Assembly: GCF_022965805.1 (NCBI RefSeq)
Contig: NC_133101.1
Coordinates: 8,262,569 to 8,326,568, forward strand
Length of the DNA: 64,000 nt
Direction: 5' to 3'
Origin: Primulina eburnea
Taxonomy: Eukaryota > Streptophyta > Magnoliopsida > Lamiales > Gesneriaceae
Every line of letters begins with the position of its first letter. Position 1 is the first letter of the stretch. The position numbers were made by a program, and so were the translations under genes. Shown piece by piece: positions 1-11,443 of this stretch. Under the pieces are notes generated by a model. That model was not told the DNA's origin. It saw nothing but the letters and a program-made list of their open reading frames with translations, and did not search any database.

Positions 1-68
1 ATTCAACGCTTGAAAAACCAAAAAATAAAAACTTTTGAACTAAAAGGTACTTGTATATGAACTTATAC

Positions 69-1535
69 CTAAACCCACTCAGGTCTGAAGGGATACCGCA
101 TTTTACGCGCGCTACATTCCCAAAAAGAAGTAACAGGAGATGGGGGAAGTGAAAACTTGAAACCACTAATGGATCCTCCGCTCTTCATTCTTCCCAGATT
201 TCCACAACCCTTGCCAGCTACATGAAACGAGTGAAATAAAAGGATGACTCTATATAAGCTCAGTTAAAATTCCATTCCTTTCTGTTTTGAATGTTAAGAA
301 ACCCAAACGTCTTTCCCTCCTGCAACAGATATGTATAACTCAGTACAAAAGTGGCTCAGCTTACAAAAATCAAAGTTTCAGTAAATGCAAAAATAAATAG
401 ACAATATTGACACATACAGCAAATCAAAGAATGGATCAAGCAAACAACAATAAGGTACTGTAATGAGCGACTGAAAAATAACCACAAATGAAATAATTTA
501 AGCAAATAATGAATGAACAAATTGCAACGTGATATCAGTTACACCAAGCGATCACAATGCCATCATTAACAAGCTGATGAAAAATGCAAGAACCCCAAAA
601 AAACTAGTGCAATAGAATTATCAAATCAACAGGAAATCAAAAGACATAAAAAGCAGAAAATCCTCTAAACAAAATCTTCAAGAAAAAAAAGGAGCCATAA
701 TAATCAAATCTATAACTACAACAAGAACTAGTCCCACAGTCGATTCACGTGTATAATAAAAGAACCCAATTTTAATAACCAAATTCTCGAATCAACAAAG
801 AAACTGCAAGAAGTAAGCAATTCAATAATAGCATCAGTGTAATTTCAAAAAAAAAAAACAGATCACCCAAATAAAGATTACCCCCAAATTGCAGATCCCA
901 CTTAAAAAATTGAACAAAAAGGAACCCAACATTGCACAAATCTAAAAAGACTCGATCTCCCATCAGAAAACTACACCTTAGCTTAATCCAAGATCAATAA
1001 TCCAAAATCCCTACAACCAACACACGATCCACTTAACCACACTCCAAACTCTAAATTCCGGTAACCAAAAAAGAGACTTGAAAATTCCCTTTCCATGCTT
1101 TAAAAAATCAACAACCATATAAAAAAAAAAGCCACATCAAAATCCAACCTGAACAATTAGATCAATCCAATAAAATCAAAAGCCCACAAATTCAAGAGTT
1201 AAATAACCAAACCTGTTTAAAATAAATAGAAAAGAACACGAAACCCCGGGTGTTGAATCTTGAATTTTAGAGTGGATTGGATCTGTTAATCAATGGGGGT
1301 GTGCGTGAGACGGGATTGGTAAACTGATCACATGAGATTGGTAGAGGAAGAGACGGGGATGAGTAGGAGAAGGAAGGGCAAACGTGGAAATTCACGAGGG
1401 GCTGGAGACATGTGTCTATTCGAAGCTCCGATATTCGATTTAACCGGCCCCACTCTGTGGATAATTCTACGATTAATGTGAGACTGGAGGGCGTCTCCAC
1501 CGTCGATCCATTGGGTTGGTGAATCAACGGTCTAG
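69..1535 (-). other. Probable 5' end of a minus-strand gene (5'UTR exon, first intron, start of exon 2)
   Basis: On the minus strand, a pyrimidine-rich leader (about 1535-1213) ends in a good donor (AACAG|GTTTGG). It is followed by 893 bp of T-rich DNA (1212-320) ending in TCTGTTGCAG|GAGGG, a good acceptor. This has the look of a plant 5'UTR with a long leader intron. The first ATG in the next exon (186-188) opens a 39-codon frame beginning MKSGGSISGFKFSLPPSP. It ends at a TAG (69-71) directly before another donor-like GTATAAG. The start vaguely recalls plant MAP kinase kinase N-termini, but this is too short to name the gene. The frame could equally be an upstream ORF. The rest of the gene would lie left of position 1. 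Confidence 0.3.
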
Positions 1536-1589
1536 ATTTCCCATATAGATAACCATCTGTAATATATTATTTATATTATTGTATACTAT

Positions 1590-1860
1590 ATTATTAAATG
1601 ATGTTATCATTTTTTTTAATAATTATATATTAATAAAGTGTTTGTTAAAATTTTAGTATAAGTTACATATAATAGAGTTTTTATTCGTTAAACAACAAGT
1701 TGCATGTTCAATTCTTATTTTCATCATTTTTTAATTTTTTTCTATTTATTTTTAAAGTTTATATATCAAATATATATTATAGTCTGTTACTATTTTTTAT
1801 AATTATATTTTGATCATCATTTAAATATAAATCAAATGAGTTATAAATTATATTGCGTGC
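1590..1860 (+). repeat. Dispersed AT-rich repeat, copy 1 (inverted copy at 24940-25210)
   Basis: The stretch matches the reverse complement of 24940-25210 by eye over about 270 bp. Shared landmarks are TTAAAATTTTA, TTATAATTATATTTTGATC and CATTTAAATATAAA, with many substitutions between them. It has no coding potential. It probably represents an old dispersed repeat of unknown class. No termini or target duplication could be defined. Confidence 0.45.
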
Positions 1861-2002
1861 GTCGATGCACTAACCGATATTGAATTTTTATTTTTATGAA
1901 TGTTTGAATATCTCTAATCCTCTTTGTGACACCAATTAGTTTTTTTATGGAAAAAAATTATATCTTAAGTAAATTTTTTCATATAATTTACTCATAACTA
2001 TT

Positions 2003-2571
2003 TGTTATACCTAATATTTCAGAAGCCCAAAACAAATTCAACAGATGAAAGCCAATTGTTATGTCTAGAACTCAAATTCGGCCCAAGTGAAATTGCATTT
2101 CGCCCAATGAATCAACGTAATATCAGTTGCTGCCAGTGCCCGACGTGGAGTGATGGGGGAAGGGAAAACTGCTGTGCGGAATGTAACAAAAGCAAAAAGA
2201 ATAATCAGAAAGAAGCTACCGACAAAATCAACACAAAATCTACATCAAAGCTCTGCAGAATTCCATCAATTCTATGCTCATTTATTTCGATTTCCAACAG
2301 CCAAGTATTTGAATTTTTATGTATTCCTCCGACTTTCTTGTAAAAATGTTGATCAAAATTCATAACAGCATATTTAAGTTTGATGTTGTCAATGGATTCT
2401 CTCTATAATTTCTGTATTTTTCTCAGTTTACATGTTTAGCTTTGAAGCCATTTCGAAGGAATTATAACTAACGATCGAATCGAGACTCGCAACGCTTGAT
2501 AAACGAAGTCAGATTACTTCACAATTGGCACAAACACGTGCCTGGAACGCCCGCAAATTTCGTGACAAACA
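2003..2571 (+). repeat. 5' LTR of the gag/protease gypsy element
   Basis: This 569-bp direct repeat is near-identical to 7682-8272. It begins TGTTATACC and ends GACAAACA. Relative to the 3' LTR it lacks an 11-bp AAGAAGCCC-type insert and a 9-bp repeat near the CGACGTGG motif. The preceding five bases are the target duplication CTATT. Confidence 0.92.
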
Positions 2572-2574
2572 AGT

Positions 2575-2592
2575 TGGCACGCCCGGTGGGAC
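2575..2592 (+). other. Putative primer-binding site
   Basis: TGGCACGCCCGGTGGGAC follows the LTR after a short spacer, as expected for a site complementary to a tRNA 3' end (leading TGG pairs with CCA). I cannot assign the tRNA. It is not the initiator-Met type used by the copia element in this window. Confidence 0.5.
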
Positions 2593-2730
2593 CAAATGCC
2601 TCCAAAGTGTACGAAGAAGAATGAGGGAATTCCTCCATCACAGGGGAAAGTTCATCGCTCACAGGAAGAAGAAACTGATGCAGAAGGAAGAACTGTTGAA
2701 AGACTTGTTCACTAGTTCGGGGAGGAGACA

Positions 2731-4543
2731 ATGAAGGAAGGAATTACTATTTCTGGTGGTGATGGACCTTCACTGAACTTTATGTTGGCCATAGAAAAAA
2801 ATATTCGCTGTGATCTCAGAAAAAGGAGAGGCTGTTACACCAGAACATGTTGAACTCCAAGAAACTGACGTTAAATTGCTAAAAGATCAAGGCCAAGGAT
2901 CAGGGGTTTCTCAAGCAGGTGAAAATCGCCGCTTGGGGGAAACACGAATTCCTGAATCTGCCAGGGGAGGGAGATATACTCCTCCGCACAAAAGGGATGA
3001 AGAATTGGGGTTGAAATTCCAAAACTGCAGCAACATCAAACAAATGGCTGGTAATGTCTTCTCTGTGACGTCTCCTAACTTACATCCAGGGATGTATGTT
3101 GATGGCGGAATGTGTGGATATTCAGCGCCAGGTTTGGGGAATAACACTCGGGGGGCAACCTATCCCCCTCACCATTTAAGACAAACTCCAGCGTTGGATT
3201 TTGAGATGGTACGTGATGTGATTCAAGAGTTGTATGGCCCAGGAATAAGGCCAATCAACCGACCAGAATTCCATAAGCCGTATCCTGATACTGTGGATCA
3301 TGACAACCCTTATCCAAGAGGATACCGCATTCCAGACTTCACGTTGTACTCCGGGGAAGACGGTCAGTCCACCGTGGAACATGTGGCCAGGTTTACAATT
3401 CAGTGTGGGGAATCGGAAAATTTGGAGAACTTTTCTAATTACAAGTTACGTTTGTTCCCCAATTCCCTAACCAGTACTACTTTCACATGGTATGCAACAC
3501 TACCTCGAAACTCTATTATGACTTGGCACGATATGGAACGTCAATTCCATACGCAATTCTTCCGGACAGTACCTGAGATTAGTATAGCGGAACTGTCAAG
3601 GGTGGTCCAAAACCTGGGGGAATCTGCCGATGATTTCATTTGTAAGTTCAAGAAGGTGAGGAGCAGATGCCGAGTTTTTCTCCCTGAATCAGAATACGTG
3701 AAGATGGCACAGCGAGGACTCAATTTTGAACTTAGAAAGAAGTTCCAAGGGATGGAATTCCGTGATTTTTATGAACTTGCTGCCAAGGTATCAGAGTATG
3801 AGGAATTGTTACGAGAGGTGAGTCATAAAAGAAAGTCTATAGTGGGCTCTTATTTCCAGGAAGTGGAGGAAGTTGCATTGGCAGAAGTAGCAAACTTCGG
3901 ATCACGGATTGTCCCTTTCTTGAAACGCAAAAGTGAAGAACTTTCCAAGAAAAACATTCCTCAAGTGCAAACACCCTATACTTTTGATGCATCAAAGACG
4001 GAGGAAATTTTCGATCACTTGGTGAAGGAGAAGTTTATAACATTCCCCTCAGACCACAAGCTGCCCACTAGGGAGGAATTGAAAGGAAGAGATTACTGTA
4101 AGTACCACAATTCCTTCAACCATAATACTAATGCTTGTTGGGCTTTCAAGAATGTCTTGCAGGAAAGAATCAACAAGGGTATCCTGAAATTCCCCGAGAA
4201 AAAAGAAGCAATAATAGTGGATGAAGATCATTTTCCCCCGATAGCCAATGTGAACATGAGCAGTACTGATTTGCGCTTCTTGATCAATGAGAGGAGAAGG
4301 AGTGGAAACAGGGACATGTCCATTAGGCCAGGAATTTCTATAAAAAAGTGTTGGGTGCCTCGAAATATGATGTTTGAGGTTAGGGAGAAGAAAACAGAAA
4401 CTTTTCATGGGAAAGATCGCTATTACATTGGGGAGGATCTGCATTATACTGGAAGAAATATGAAGTATGGCAGGGAATCCATGGCCAAAAGGCCCGAAGA
4501 ACCAGTACTTCAGAAGGAGCCCATATTCTTGGTCGATGAATAA
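2731..4543 (+). pseudogene. Gypsy gag (Retrotrans_gag domain), frameshifted
   Basis: An ATG at 2731 opens a frame that passes into the long gag frame (open 2810-4543) only after a one-base shift near 2800. The long frame itself has no early ATG. The protein holds a Retrotrans_gag core, roughly between YSGEDGQS and KVSEYEELL, with the typical segments FTWYATLP, FHTQFF and CKFKKVRSR. A zinc-knuckle-like Cys/His cluster follows (CKYHNSFNHNTNACWAFK). Gag would form the virus-like particle that packages element RNA. The frame ends at 4543, where coding continues in another frame. That offset could be decay or recoding; decay is favoured because other lesions exist nearby. Confidence 0.8.
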
Positions 4544-5708
4544 CGAGAGAAGAAGTGGCCAGCAGTCATTTCATAAAATAATACAGAGGCCATTTCTTCT
4601 GAGCACCGATAAAAAATATGAGAGGAAGTCCCGCTTTGTTGTTCCTCCCAGAGCAATCCCTGATGGTGTATGGAGGCGAGTAGAACATCCAAAATTCCCA
4701 AAGCCTCTTTCTAGAACCCAAAAACGACGTTTGTTGAGAGAAAAAGCTGCTGAACGTAGGTCTGGGGTAGAGGAGTCATTTAAAGAGAAGAAAAAATTTG
4801 GGAGGAAGGCTACTGAAGATAATGAGGAGGAAGATGATGATCTATTATCGGAGGAAGACAGTGAACCAGTCAAGAAGGCTACCTTCAAAGTGGGGCAGAT
4901 TCTGATTTCTTTTGAATGTGCAACTGGCTCGTTAATGTTGCCAGAGGAGTTTAAACGCAAAAGGACATTTGAATCCAATGTATTCACTGGAAATCAAATT
5001 GGTGCATAATCCGTTCAATCCGATATTTTGAATGAAAGCGTCGGTGTTTTTGTCGATGAAGAGAAAAGAGTGTTGATGAAGCGACCCACCAACGAAATAA
5101 CTAGGCATATCAAACCACTCTATATTGTAGCGCATGTGAATGGAATGCCGTTGTCTAGAGTGCTGATAGATAATGGGTCTGCTGTGAATATTTTGCCTTA
5201 CAAAATCCTTCAGAAATTGGGGAAGAATGTGGAGGACTTAATTCCTACTGAAGTCGCTGTGGCAGCCTTTACCAGGGAGTCTACAAAAACTCTTGGAGTG
5301 TTGCCAGCAAACATCACTGTAGGGTCCCGATCTTCGTTGTCAGCCTTTTTTGTGGTAAATTCCAGTGCTAGTTTCCACGCTTTGTTAGGAAGGGATTGGA
5401 TTCACACAAATCATTGTGTACCATCATCCATGCACCAGTTATTGTTGATGTGGAAAGGAGATGAAGTGGAAGTGGTACAGGCTGATTCACAGCCGTATCA
5501 ATCTAATTCCAACGCAGTTGAGGCTAGATATTATGATGGAGCCTTCGGACCTATCAGAATTCGTGATTACAATGTGAATGGACAGCAAGGAGCAGTCTAC
5601 ATGGACACCAAGAAAGTAAGGGAAACAGTTGAAAAAATTCTCAAACCCACAGCCATGGTCTCTCCTAGACCCATGGTGCGACCTATTATCGAGGAGGTCG
5701 ATGATTAA
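4467..5708 (+). pseudogene. Gypsy retropepsin-like protease region, interrupted by a stop
   Basis: One reading frame runs from 4467 to 5708 but is broken by a TAA at 5007-5009. The first part is basic and then acidic linker. The second part is an aspartic-protease fold: PLYIVAHVNG, then the active-site-like DNGSAVNILP (catalytic Asp followed by Asn-Gly instead of Thr/Ser-Gly), then LLGRDWIHTNHCVPS, the usual second conserved block of gypsy proteases. The protease would process gag. The Thr-to-Asn change in the active-site triplet may mean reduced activity. No reverse transcriptase follows. Confidence 0.78.
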
Positions 5709-5934
5709 ATTCACTAAGGAAGAGATGGAAGTGGCTGCAACTTCCAAGTGGAAAGCCACATTGCAACAGCTGGTGAATGAAGTACAATCTCAGGAGTTGT
5801 GGGATATCGATGAAGCTAAAGTAATATTTGAGGAGGAATGTGGAGGTAGCAAGGAAGAAGAGTTACAAATAGAGGATTTAATTTTAGCTCCGGCTCAGAT
5901 GAAAGATCGACAGCCGGAGACAGATGTTTTATAA
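5709..5934 (+). pseudogene. C-terminal remnant of the gag/protease polyprotein
   Basis: After the frame closes at 5708, coding-like sequence continues in a third frame (IKFTKEEMEVAATSKWK...) to 5934. It is rich in Glu and Lys. It probably represents the tail of the same polyprotein after another indel. I do not recognise a domain in it. Confidence 0.45.
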
Positions 5935-7681
5935 AGATGGAATAGATGAGAAGTATTGTACAAAGTAGGCTGGATAGCCACTTTGGCTAATTTTGAGATA
6001 TTGACTCATAGAAAGTTTCTGTAATATGCGAGGAATAGGCTTTTAAGCCATTCCCCGCTGAACTTGTTTGCAAATAGTGATGGAGGATTGTGAATAAATA
6101 AAATCATTGCTCATGAAATCCGATGTAGTTGATGTATTTTGAGAGGAATATTTGCTGTGTTGGTTGGCCAAATTGATGAAAAAGTGAGGTTCGTTTATGG
6201 CATATCTCGAAACCTTGCGGAGTATTGTTAGAAAAATGTTGTTAAACAGTTGGTTGGTAACATGCAGTGTTGACCCGCCATGTTTGCATCAATGTTAAAG
6301 AAAACATGCTTTTTGCCGTTTGTTTAGTTTTAGAAAATTTTGGCAGAGTTTCCCTTGTAAATGTGAAATGCCAAAATCCAAATTGATGAAAACAAATCTC
6401 AAGCAGCATGTGTATGGTAATAACAACATGTTTCCCAAATAAAGTTTGGCTTTCGAGCCACTTTCCAGAGTTACAAATCAGAAGGACATCCGCCAAATTA
6501 TGGCAAACAAAAAGACAACAGAAATCAGAATAAAAATGAGAATCATCTCGAGTCTGTGCAAAGGTAATAACAGCAAAAGCTCAAGGATTATCCAATCTGA
6601 ACAAATCCCTCCCATTTGGAATGACAATATGTTCGAACTTGTTCAGCATCCTTCAGTGTGTATTCCCATTGTTGGTCATGAAGCTTCCAAGCTGTATCAA
6701 TGGTTCTGAACACGTGGACATAGAATCTTGGAAAGCTGAAATAGGGGAATGACTATAGGAAAATCAAGACTTGAATTGAATGTTGGAATCTTCAGCAGAA
6801 TTTGGGACAAAGATGGTCTTAGCAGCCAAAGGAATATCAGAGTTGGCTCGATGGATTTGCGCTAGGAAACGGAGGATCACTAACCATTCCTGCAAGTAAA
6901 GAAAAATAAATTAATACACTTGTGTAAAGTGGCCAAGAGATCATCCTCAGTTGACAACCAAGTAATGGTTTTTGAACAAGTGACATCAAACAAACAAGAT
7001 ATTGGTTCTCTTTTCAGTGAAGTTGAGATCAAGGCAAGTAGATACCTTGTATACTTGAATGAAGGTACGTGAAAATAAATGCAGACAAGTTTTCCAGACT
7101 AAAACAAAAAGCATAAGGCACAATTATGATCACATAAAATGGCCAACAAAGGTCGTGGAAGATCGAAAGCTCAGACAATGTGTCAAACACCTTGAGTGCA
7201 TGATCAAGAAAGCAGGTGAAGTCCTTAAGCATTTGTGTCATGAAGAAGTAGAAAAAATGTAGAAATATACATGCTCTTTTGAGATGATACGGCTGGATGC
7301 AAATGACTTTGAGGGTGTCAATTTAATTGAAAGTTGAATGGTGTCCAGGTCACTCCACAATCCGGTAGCAAATTGCGAATAATCGATAACTGGTAAGTGA
7401 GAATACAATGAAGGAATCAAAGTTTGTTTATGTGAAGGCGAAATTTTGAGGATTGATGTGGGTTTGGGCTCGTCTATTTGAAGGAGGAATGAAAAGAGTA
7501 GAAAATAAGAATTCACGTTAAGGGTTGTTACTGGACAAATTCTGAAGGATGCTGTGATATAGAATGTGGTCTTCATATCAAGTTTTGAATATGGGCCCCA
7601 AGTTTTGAATATGGGCCAAAGTGGGCTAAAGATATAATTAGCCAAATTGGCCCATAGGCCAAATTGGCTACGTGGGGCAAT
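5935..7681 (+). other. Non-coding 3' interior of the gypsy element
   Basis: About 1.75 kb without a supported gene. Near the end there is a short direct duplication containing TTTTGAATATGGGCC (7584-7618) and several GGCCCA/GGCCAAATTGG words. The GTGGGGCAA just before the 3' LTR is the best polypurine-tract candidate, though weak. Confidence 0.6.
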
Positions 7682-8272
7682 TGTTGTACCTAATATTTCA
7701 AAAGCTCAAAACAAATTCAACAGATGAAAGCCAATTGTTATGTCCAGAACTCAAAGAAGCCCAAAATTCGGCCCAAGTGAAATTGCAGTTGGCCCAATGA
7801 ATCAACGTAATATTAGTTGCTGCCAGTGCCCGACGTGGAAGAACGTGGAGTGATGGGGGAAGGGAAAACTGCTGTGCGGAATGTAACAAAAGCAAAAAGA
7901 ATAATCAGAAAGAAGCTACCGACAAAATCAACACAAAAATCTACGGCAAAGCTCTGCAGAATTCCATCAATTCTATGCTCATTTATTTCGATTTCCAACA
8001 GCCAAGTATTTGAATTTTTATGTATTCCTCCGACTTTCTTGTAAAAATGTTGATCAAAATTCATAACAGCATATTTAAGTTTGACGTTGTCAATGGATTC
8101 TCTCTATAATTTCTGTATTTTTCTCAGTTTACATGTTTAGCTTTGAAGCCATTTCGAAGGAATTATAACTAACGATCGAATCGAGACTCACAACGCTTGA
8201 TAAACGAAGTCAGATTATTTCACAATTGGCACAAACACGTGCCTGGTACGCCCGCAAATTTCGTGACAAACA
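7682..8272 (+). repeat. 3' LTR of the gag/protease gypsy element
   Basis: A 591-bp copy of 2003-2571 with identical ends (TGTTGTACC ... GACAAACA), followed by the target duplication CTATT at 8273-8277. Confidence 0.92.
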
Positions 8273-8277
8273 CTATT

Positions 8278-9541
8278 ATATCTAATCCACTTGAAAAATT
8301 CAAAAATTATATATTATCTCTACAAATCATATGTTTAATATAATCACATTATATTTATCTAAATAATAATTAAAAACTATAACAAAGTTTTATAAATCAA
8401 CTTAATTTATTAATTATCATAATTTATATATGTAAAGTCTTCGCATGTGTGTAATTCGTTAGTATATATATTATAAAAAATATTCCCAACACAAAAAATG
8501 ATTTGGTCTGAGTTAATCTCCCCAACATCTAATTACATATGTAACCCAGAAAATTGGCATTTATTTCCTATTGTTCTTGGGCAAAATGGTCAAAAAATAA
8601 TTGCAAGAGTAGTCGAAGAAAATTATCTTCAAAATCAAAATCAAAATCATCAAATACTATAGCAAAATTTTATTATTCAACTCCAAGTGCAATTTCTAAT
8701 TTCAAAACAAGAGAAACCGAAAGCTTCAAATTCGAAATCAGAAAAACGAGCTCCATTTTCACTTTGTTCTTTTATTAGTTCTTAGCATTTCGATTCCCGT
8801 ACGTTATGTTTTTATTGTTTTTTTCTTCCAATTTTTTAATGACATATTTTTTGGTTCGCAACAATTGTCACTCTATTTTTCTGTCCTCACGATGTTGTGT
8901 TCTGTCTAAAGATTATATCATTTTTATTTTCTAACTTTATTAAAATGCTAGATTATTAAGTGAAGTTAATAAAAAAAAAATTGAAAGCATATGAATATCG
9001 TAGTGTTAGATTTGATAATTGGTGACTTGGAAATGTCTGTTTCATCGCATTCGTAATTTGGGTTTTGTTAGAATTTGATATTCTTCGATTTAGTTTGATT
9101 CTCTGTAAAATTGGTAACTTTTTAATGTATTATTGTTATACCTTGAAAAACTTTATATTCATTTTGTTATTGAGTGCCAGCTTTTTGTGGTAATCATTTT
9201 ACACATGTATCGCGTATACATCTTCGGCTCATACTCATGTACCATTACGCATACGACTTATCCAGCCCAGGCATTAGAGTTTTTACCTTCCTAGGATTAG
9301 AATTCAATACCTCCTAGACTTATATAGATCTTGGCAGCAATCCTGATACTAGTTGAGGTACCAGGATTAGAACAAAGAAGCTTTTTGCTTTTTGCGGTTA
9401 TTTAAGTTTTGCCGTTCTTTTTGCAGGAAGGTTGTGTTTGCTCATTGAAGAACTTGCAGAGCTCCTTGCTAATTAAGAGTTCATGTATATGCTGAAAGTT
9501 AAACGTGGAGAAATTTGAAGTTCTGCCTCTTTTTGATAATC
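8278..9541. other. Intergenic, AT-rich; right half of an old repeat
   Basis: The first ~200 bp (8278-8480) continue the sequence interrupted by the gypsy element and resemble 19650-19950. I see no intact gene in the rest. A T-rich run ending TTTTTGCAG|GAAGG near 9427 looks like a splice acceptor, so a decayed gene leader is possible but not supported by a frame. Confidence 0.4.
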
Positions 9542-9546
9542 CACAA

Positions 9547-10306
9547 TGAAAGAAATTAAATTCCTTGATATATTTTCCGTTTTAATATCTTTAATATTTT
9601 ACCTTTTTAGACATGAGAAAATAATTATATGATCTCTTGTAGATTTGGAATATGATATGAGACTCATAATATCTTTAATATATGGAATCTCAATATCTTT
9701 AAGATAGGAGATCTTTATTCCTTAAGAAGTTTTTTCCTAATAAAACTCTTGGGTGTGTTTTCTAATAGGGAGAACGTGCAAAGAGAATTAAGAGAGAGAC
9801 GAAGAAGTTCGAAGAGTTTTCGAGAAAGAAGTCATCTCGTACTACTGTTTTGAGTGTTGCCGATAAGTGCTTACATCCGATGACGACAACACCTTAATCA
9901 TTGTGTTGATTAGTGTGTTGATTTTTGAAGACTTTTTACTTCTCGGTTGATGCATCCCTTGTATACTGGTGATACGGTTTGTTAGAGGTTTAGGATGCAA
10001 TTTGTTACTCGCCTTTATAAGGGAGTTGTTTTATTCTTTCACTAGTATTGGTTTTTGTAAACTTACAAGTTTTTCTAGTGAATTATTTTCCCCTGAGGCA
10101 CCGCACAAGTATTGTATACTTGTGCATAATTTATATCTTGTCTCTCGTATTATTATCATTACTCCAGCTACGTGTAGGTGTGTTAAAATTATGATTTCCG
10201 CTGCAAGTTGTCGTGGGTGTTACAACACTTACGCACAACACCTATATTCTGAAACACACAACACTCACCCTCAACTCACACATACACTGTGGAAACAGAA
10301 CTTTCA
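9547..10306 (+). repeat. 5' LTR of the Sirevirus element
   Basis: A 760-bp LTR. A TTTATAAGG at about 10014 is a TATA candidate. Two GTGTTG...CAACAC inverted-repeat modules lie inside it (9854-9892 and 10215-10242). It ends CTTTCA two bases before the primer-binding site. Confidence 0.93.
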
Positions 10307-10308
10307 TT

Positions 10309-10320
10309 TGGTATCAGAGC
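10309..10320 (+). other. Primer-binding site (initiator Met tRNA)
   Basis: TGGTATCAGAGC is the canonical complement of the plant initiator-methionine tRNA 3' end. It starts two bases after the LTR and would prime minus-strand DNA synthesis. Confidence 0.95.
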
Positions 10321-10381
10321 TTCCACTTGACGCTACTAAGTGAGATCCTATTTCGTTTTGTTTTTAGAGTGAAAAGGAATT

Positions 10382-11443
10382 ATGGAAGGATCGACAAATA
10401 TTGTTTTTAGGCCTCCCGTGTTGGATGGATCAAACTATGCATTGTGGAAAGTAAAGATGAGGGTTTTTATTAAATCCATTGAAGAAAGAGCTTGGCAACG
10501 TGTACTTGATGGTTGGAGTCCACCAAAACTTGAGGATGCTGATGGAGACACACGGCTCAAACCTGAAAGTACATGGACTGTCGATGAAGTGCAAACTTCA
10601 AACTTTAATTCCAAGGCTCTCAATGCTATATTTTCATCTGTTGACACAAGGATGTTTAATTTAATCACCAATTGTGTATGCGCCAAAGATGCTTGGGAGA
10701 TACTCCAGAAGCACTGTGAAGGATCCGCAAGTGTGCGTAAAACTAGGCTAAGGATGGTGACATCAAAGTTCGAAAGTTTGAGAATGGAGGACAAGGAGTC
10801 TATTCTTGAGTATGACTGCCGGTTGAGACAACTCTCAAATGAATCACATGGTCTAGGAGATCCCATACCAAATGAAAGATTGGTAAACAAGGTTCTAAGA
10901 TCTCTTCCTGAGAGATTCAATGTCAAAGTTTGCGCTATTGAAGAATCTAAAGACACTTCAACGATCAACCTGGATGAATTAATGAGTTCTCTCAGAACTT
11001 TTGAGATGAATCTTGATTTACAAAGGAAGGATAAAGGGAAGACAATAGCCTTTGAAGCCTTGACCGAATCTTATGATGAAATCCTTCAAATATCTAAAGA
11101 GGTGGATAAGTCTGATTTAGGAGAAGAATCGATCTCTCTGTTTACTAAGAAATTTGGTGATTACTTGAAGACTATGAGAGAAAAGAAGAAAATTGTACAA
11201 AAATCTGAGTTGCCCAATAACACCACTTTTGAAAAAACTCAAAAGTTTACTCCTATGAAAGGACAATTTCGACCAAAAAACGAATTGCAAATCCAATCAA
11301 ATGTCAGAAATCTGGATTCAGTGCAATGTAGAGAGTGTTCGGGATATGGACATTATGCCAATGAGTGTGCCAATCGACTTCGAAGAAACAAAGGTATGAC
11401 TGTCACTTTGAGTGATGAAGAGTCTGATGACGACCAAGAATAA
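10382..11443 (+). CDS. Copia gag polyprotein N-terminus, 353 aa, ends at an in-frame TAA
   Basis: It opens at ATG 10382, the first ATG after the primer site. The copia gag (UBN2/Retrotran_gag) core is visible: PVLDGSNYALWKVKMRVFI, DAWEILQKHCEGS, RLRMVTSKFESLRM, LRQLSNESHGLGDPIPNERLVNKVLRSLPERF. A CCHC zinc knuckle (CRECSGYGHYANEC) is near the C-terminus, followed by an acidic tail. The protein would form particles and bind element RNA. The frame stops at TAA 11441-11443 but remains open in the same frame beyond it into pol. Gag and pol were therefore probably one polyprotein frame interrupted by a single nonsense codon, although a leaky stop cannot be excluded. Confidence 0.88.
   Translation: MEGSTNIVFRPPVLDGSNYALWKVKMRVFIKSIEERAWQRVLDGWSPPKLEDADGDTRLKPESTWTVDEVQTSNFNSKALNAIFSSVDTRMFNLITNCVCAKDAWEILQKHCEGSASVRKTRLRMVTSKFESLRMEDKESILEYDCRLRQLSNESHGLGDPIPNERLVNKVLRSLPERFNVKVCAIEESKDTSTINLDELMSSLRTFEMNLDLQRKDKGKTIAFEALTESYDEILQISKEVDKSDLGEESISLFTKKFGDYLKTMREKKKIVQKSELPNNTTFEKTQKFTPMKGQFRPKNELQIQSNVRNLDSVQCRECSGYGHYANECANRLRRNKGMTVTLSDEESDDDQE

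Larger units (their letters stand above)
2003..8272 (+). mobile_element. Non-autonomous Ty3/gypsy LTR retrotransposon (gag plus protease only)
   Basis: A 6.27 kb element with directly repeated LTRs beginning TGTT and ending ACAAACA. It is flanked by an exact 5-bp target duplication, CTATT (1998-2002 and 8273-8277). A putative tRNA primer site starts TGGCACGCCC four bases after the 5' LTR. The interior encodes a gypsy-type gag and a retropepsin-like domain. I find no reverse transcriptase, RNase H or integrase motifs. About 1.7 kb of non-coding DNA separates the last coding remnant from the 3' LTR. This is the layout of a TR-GAG-type non-autonomous element that depends on enzymes from elsewhere. 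LTR differences (about 14 substitutions plus 9- and 11-bp indels by eye) suggest a moderately old insertion. Confidence 0.9.

Noticed and set aside
772..963. 63-codon minus-strand frame of Phe/Leu-rich sequence
   Set aside because: It falls in the T-rich leader intron; composition alone explains it.
4467..5009. Programmed frameshift between gag and protease in the gypsy element
   Set aside because: No recognisable slippery site was seen, and the same element has other indels and a nonsense codon, so decay is simpler.
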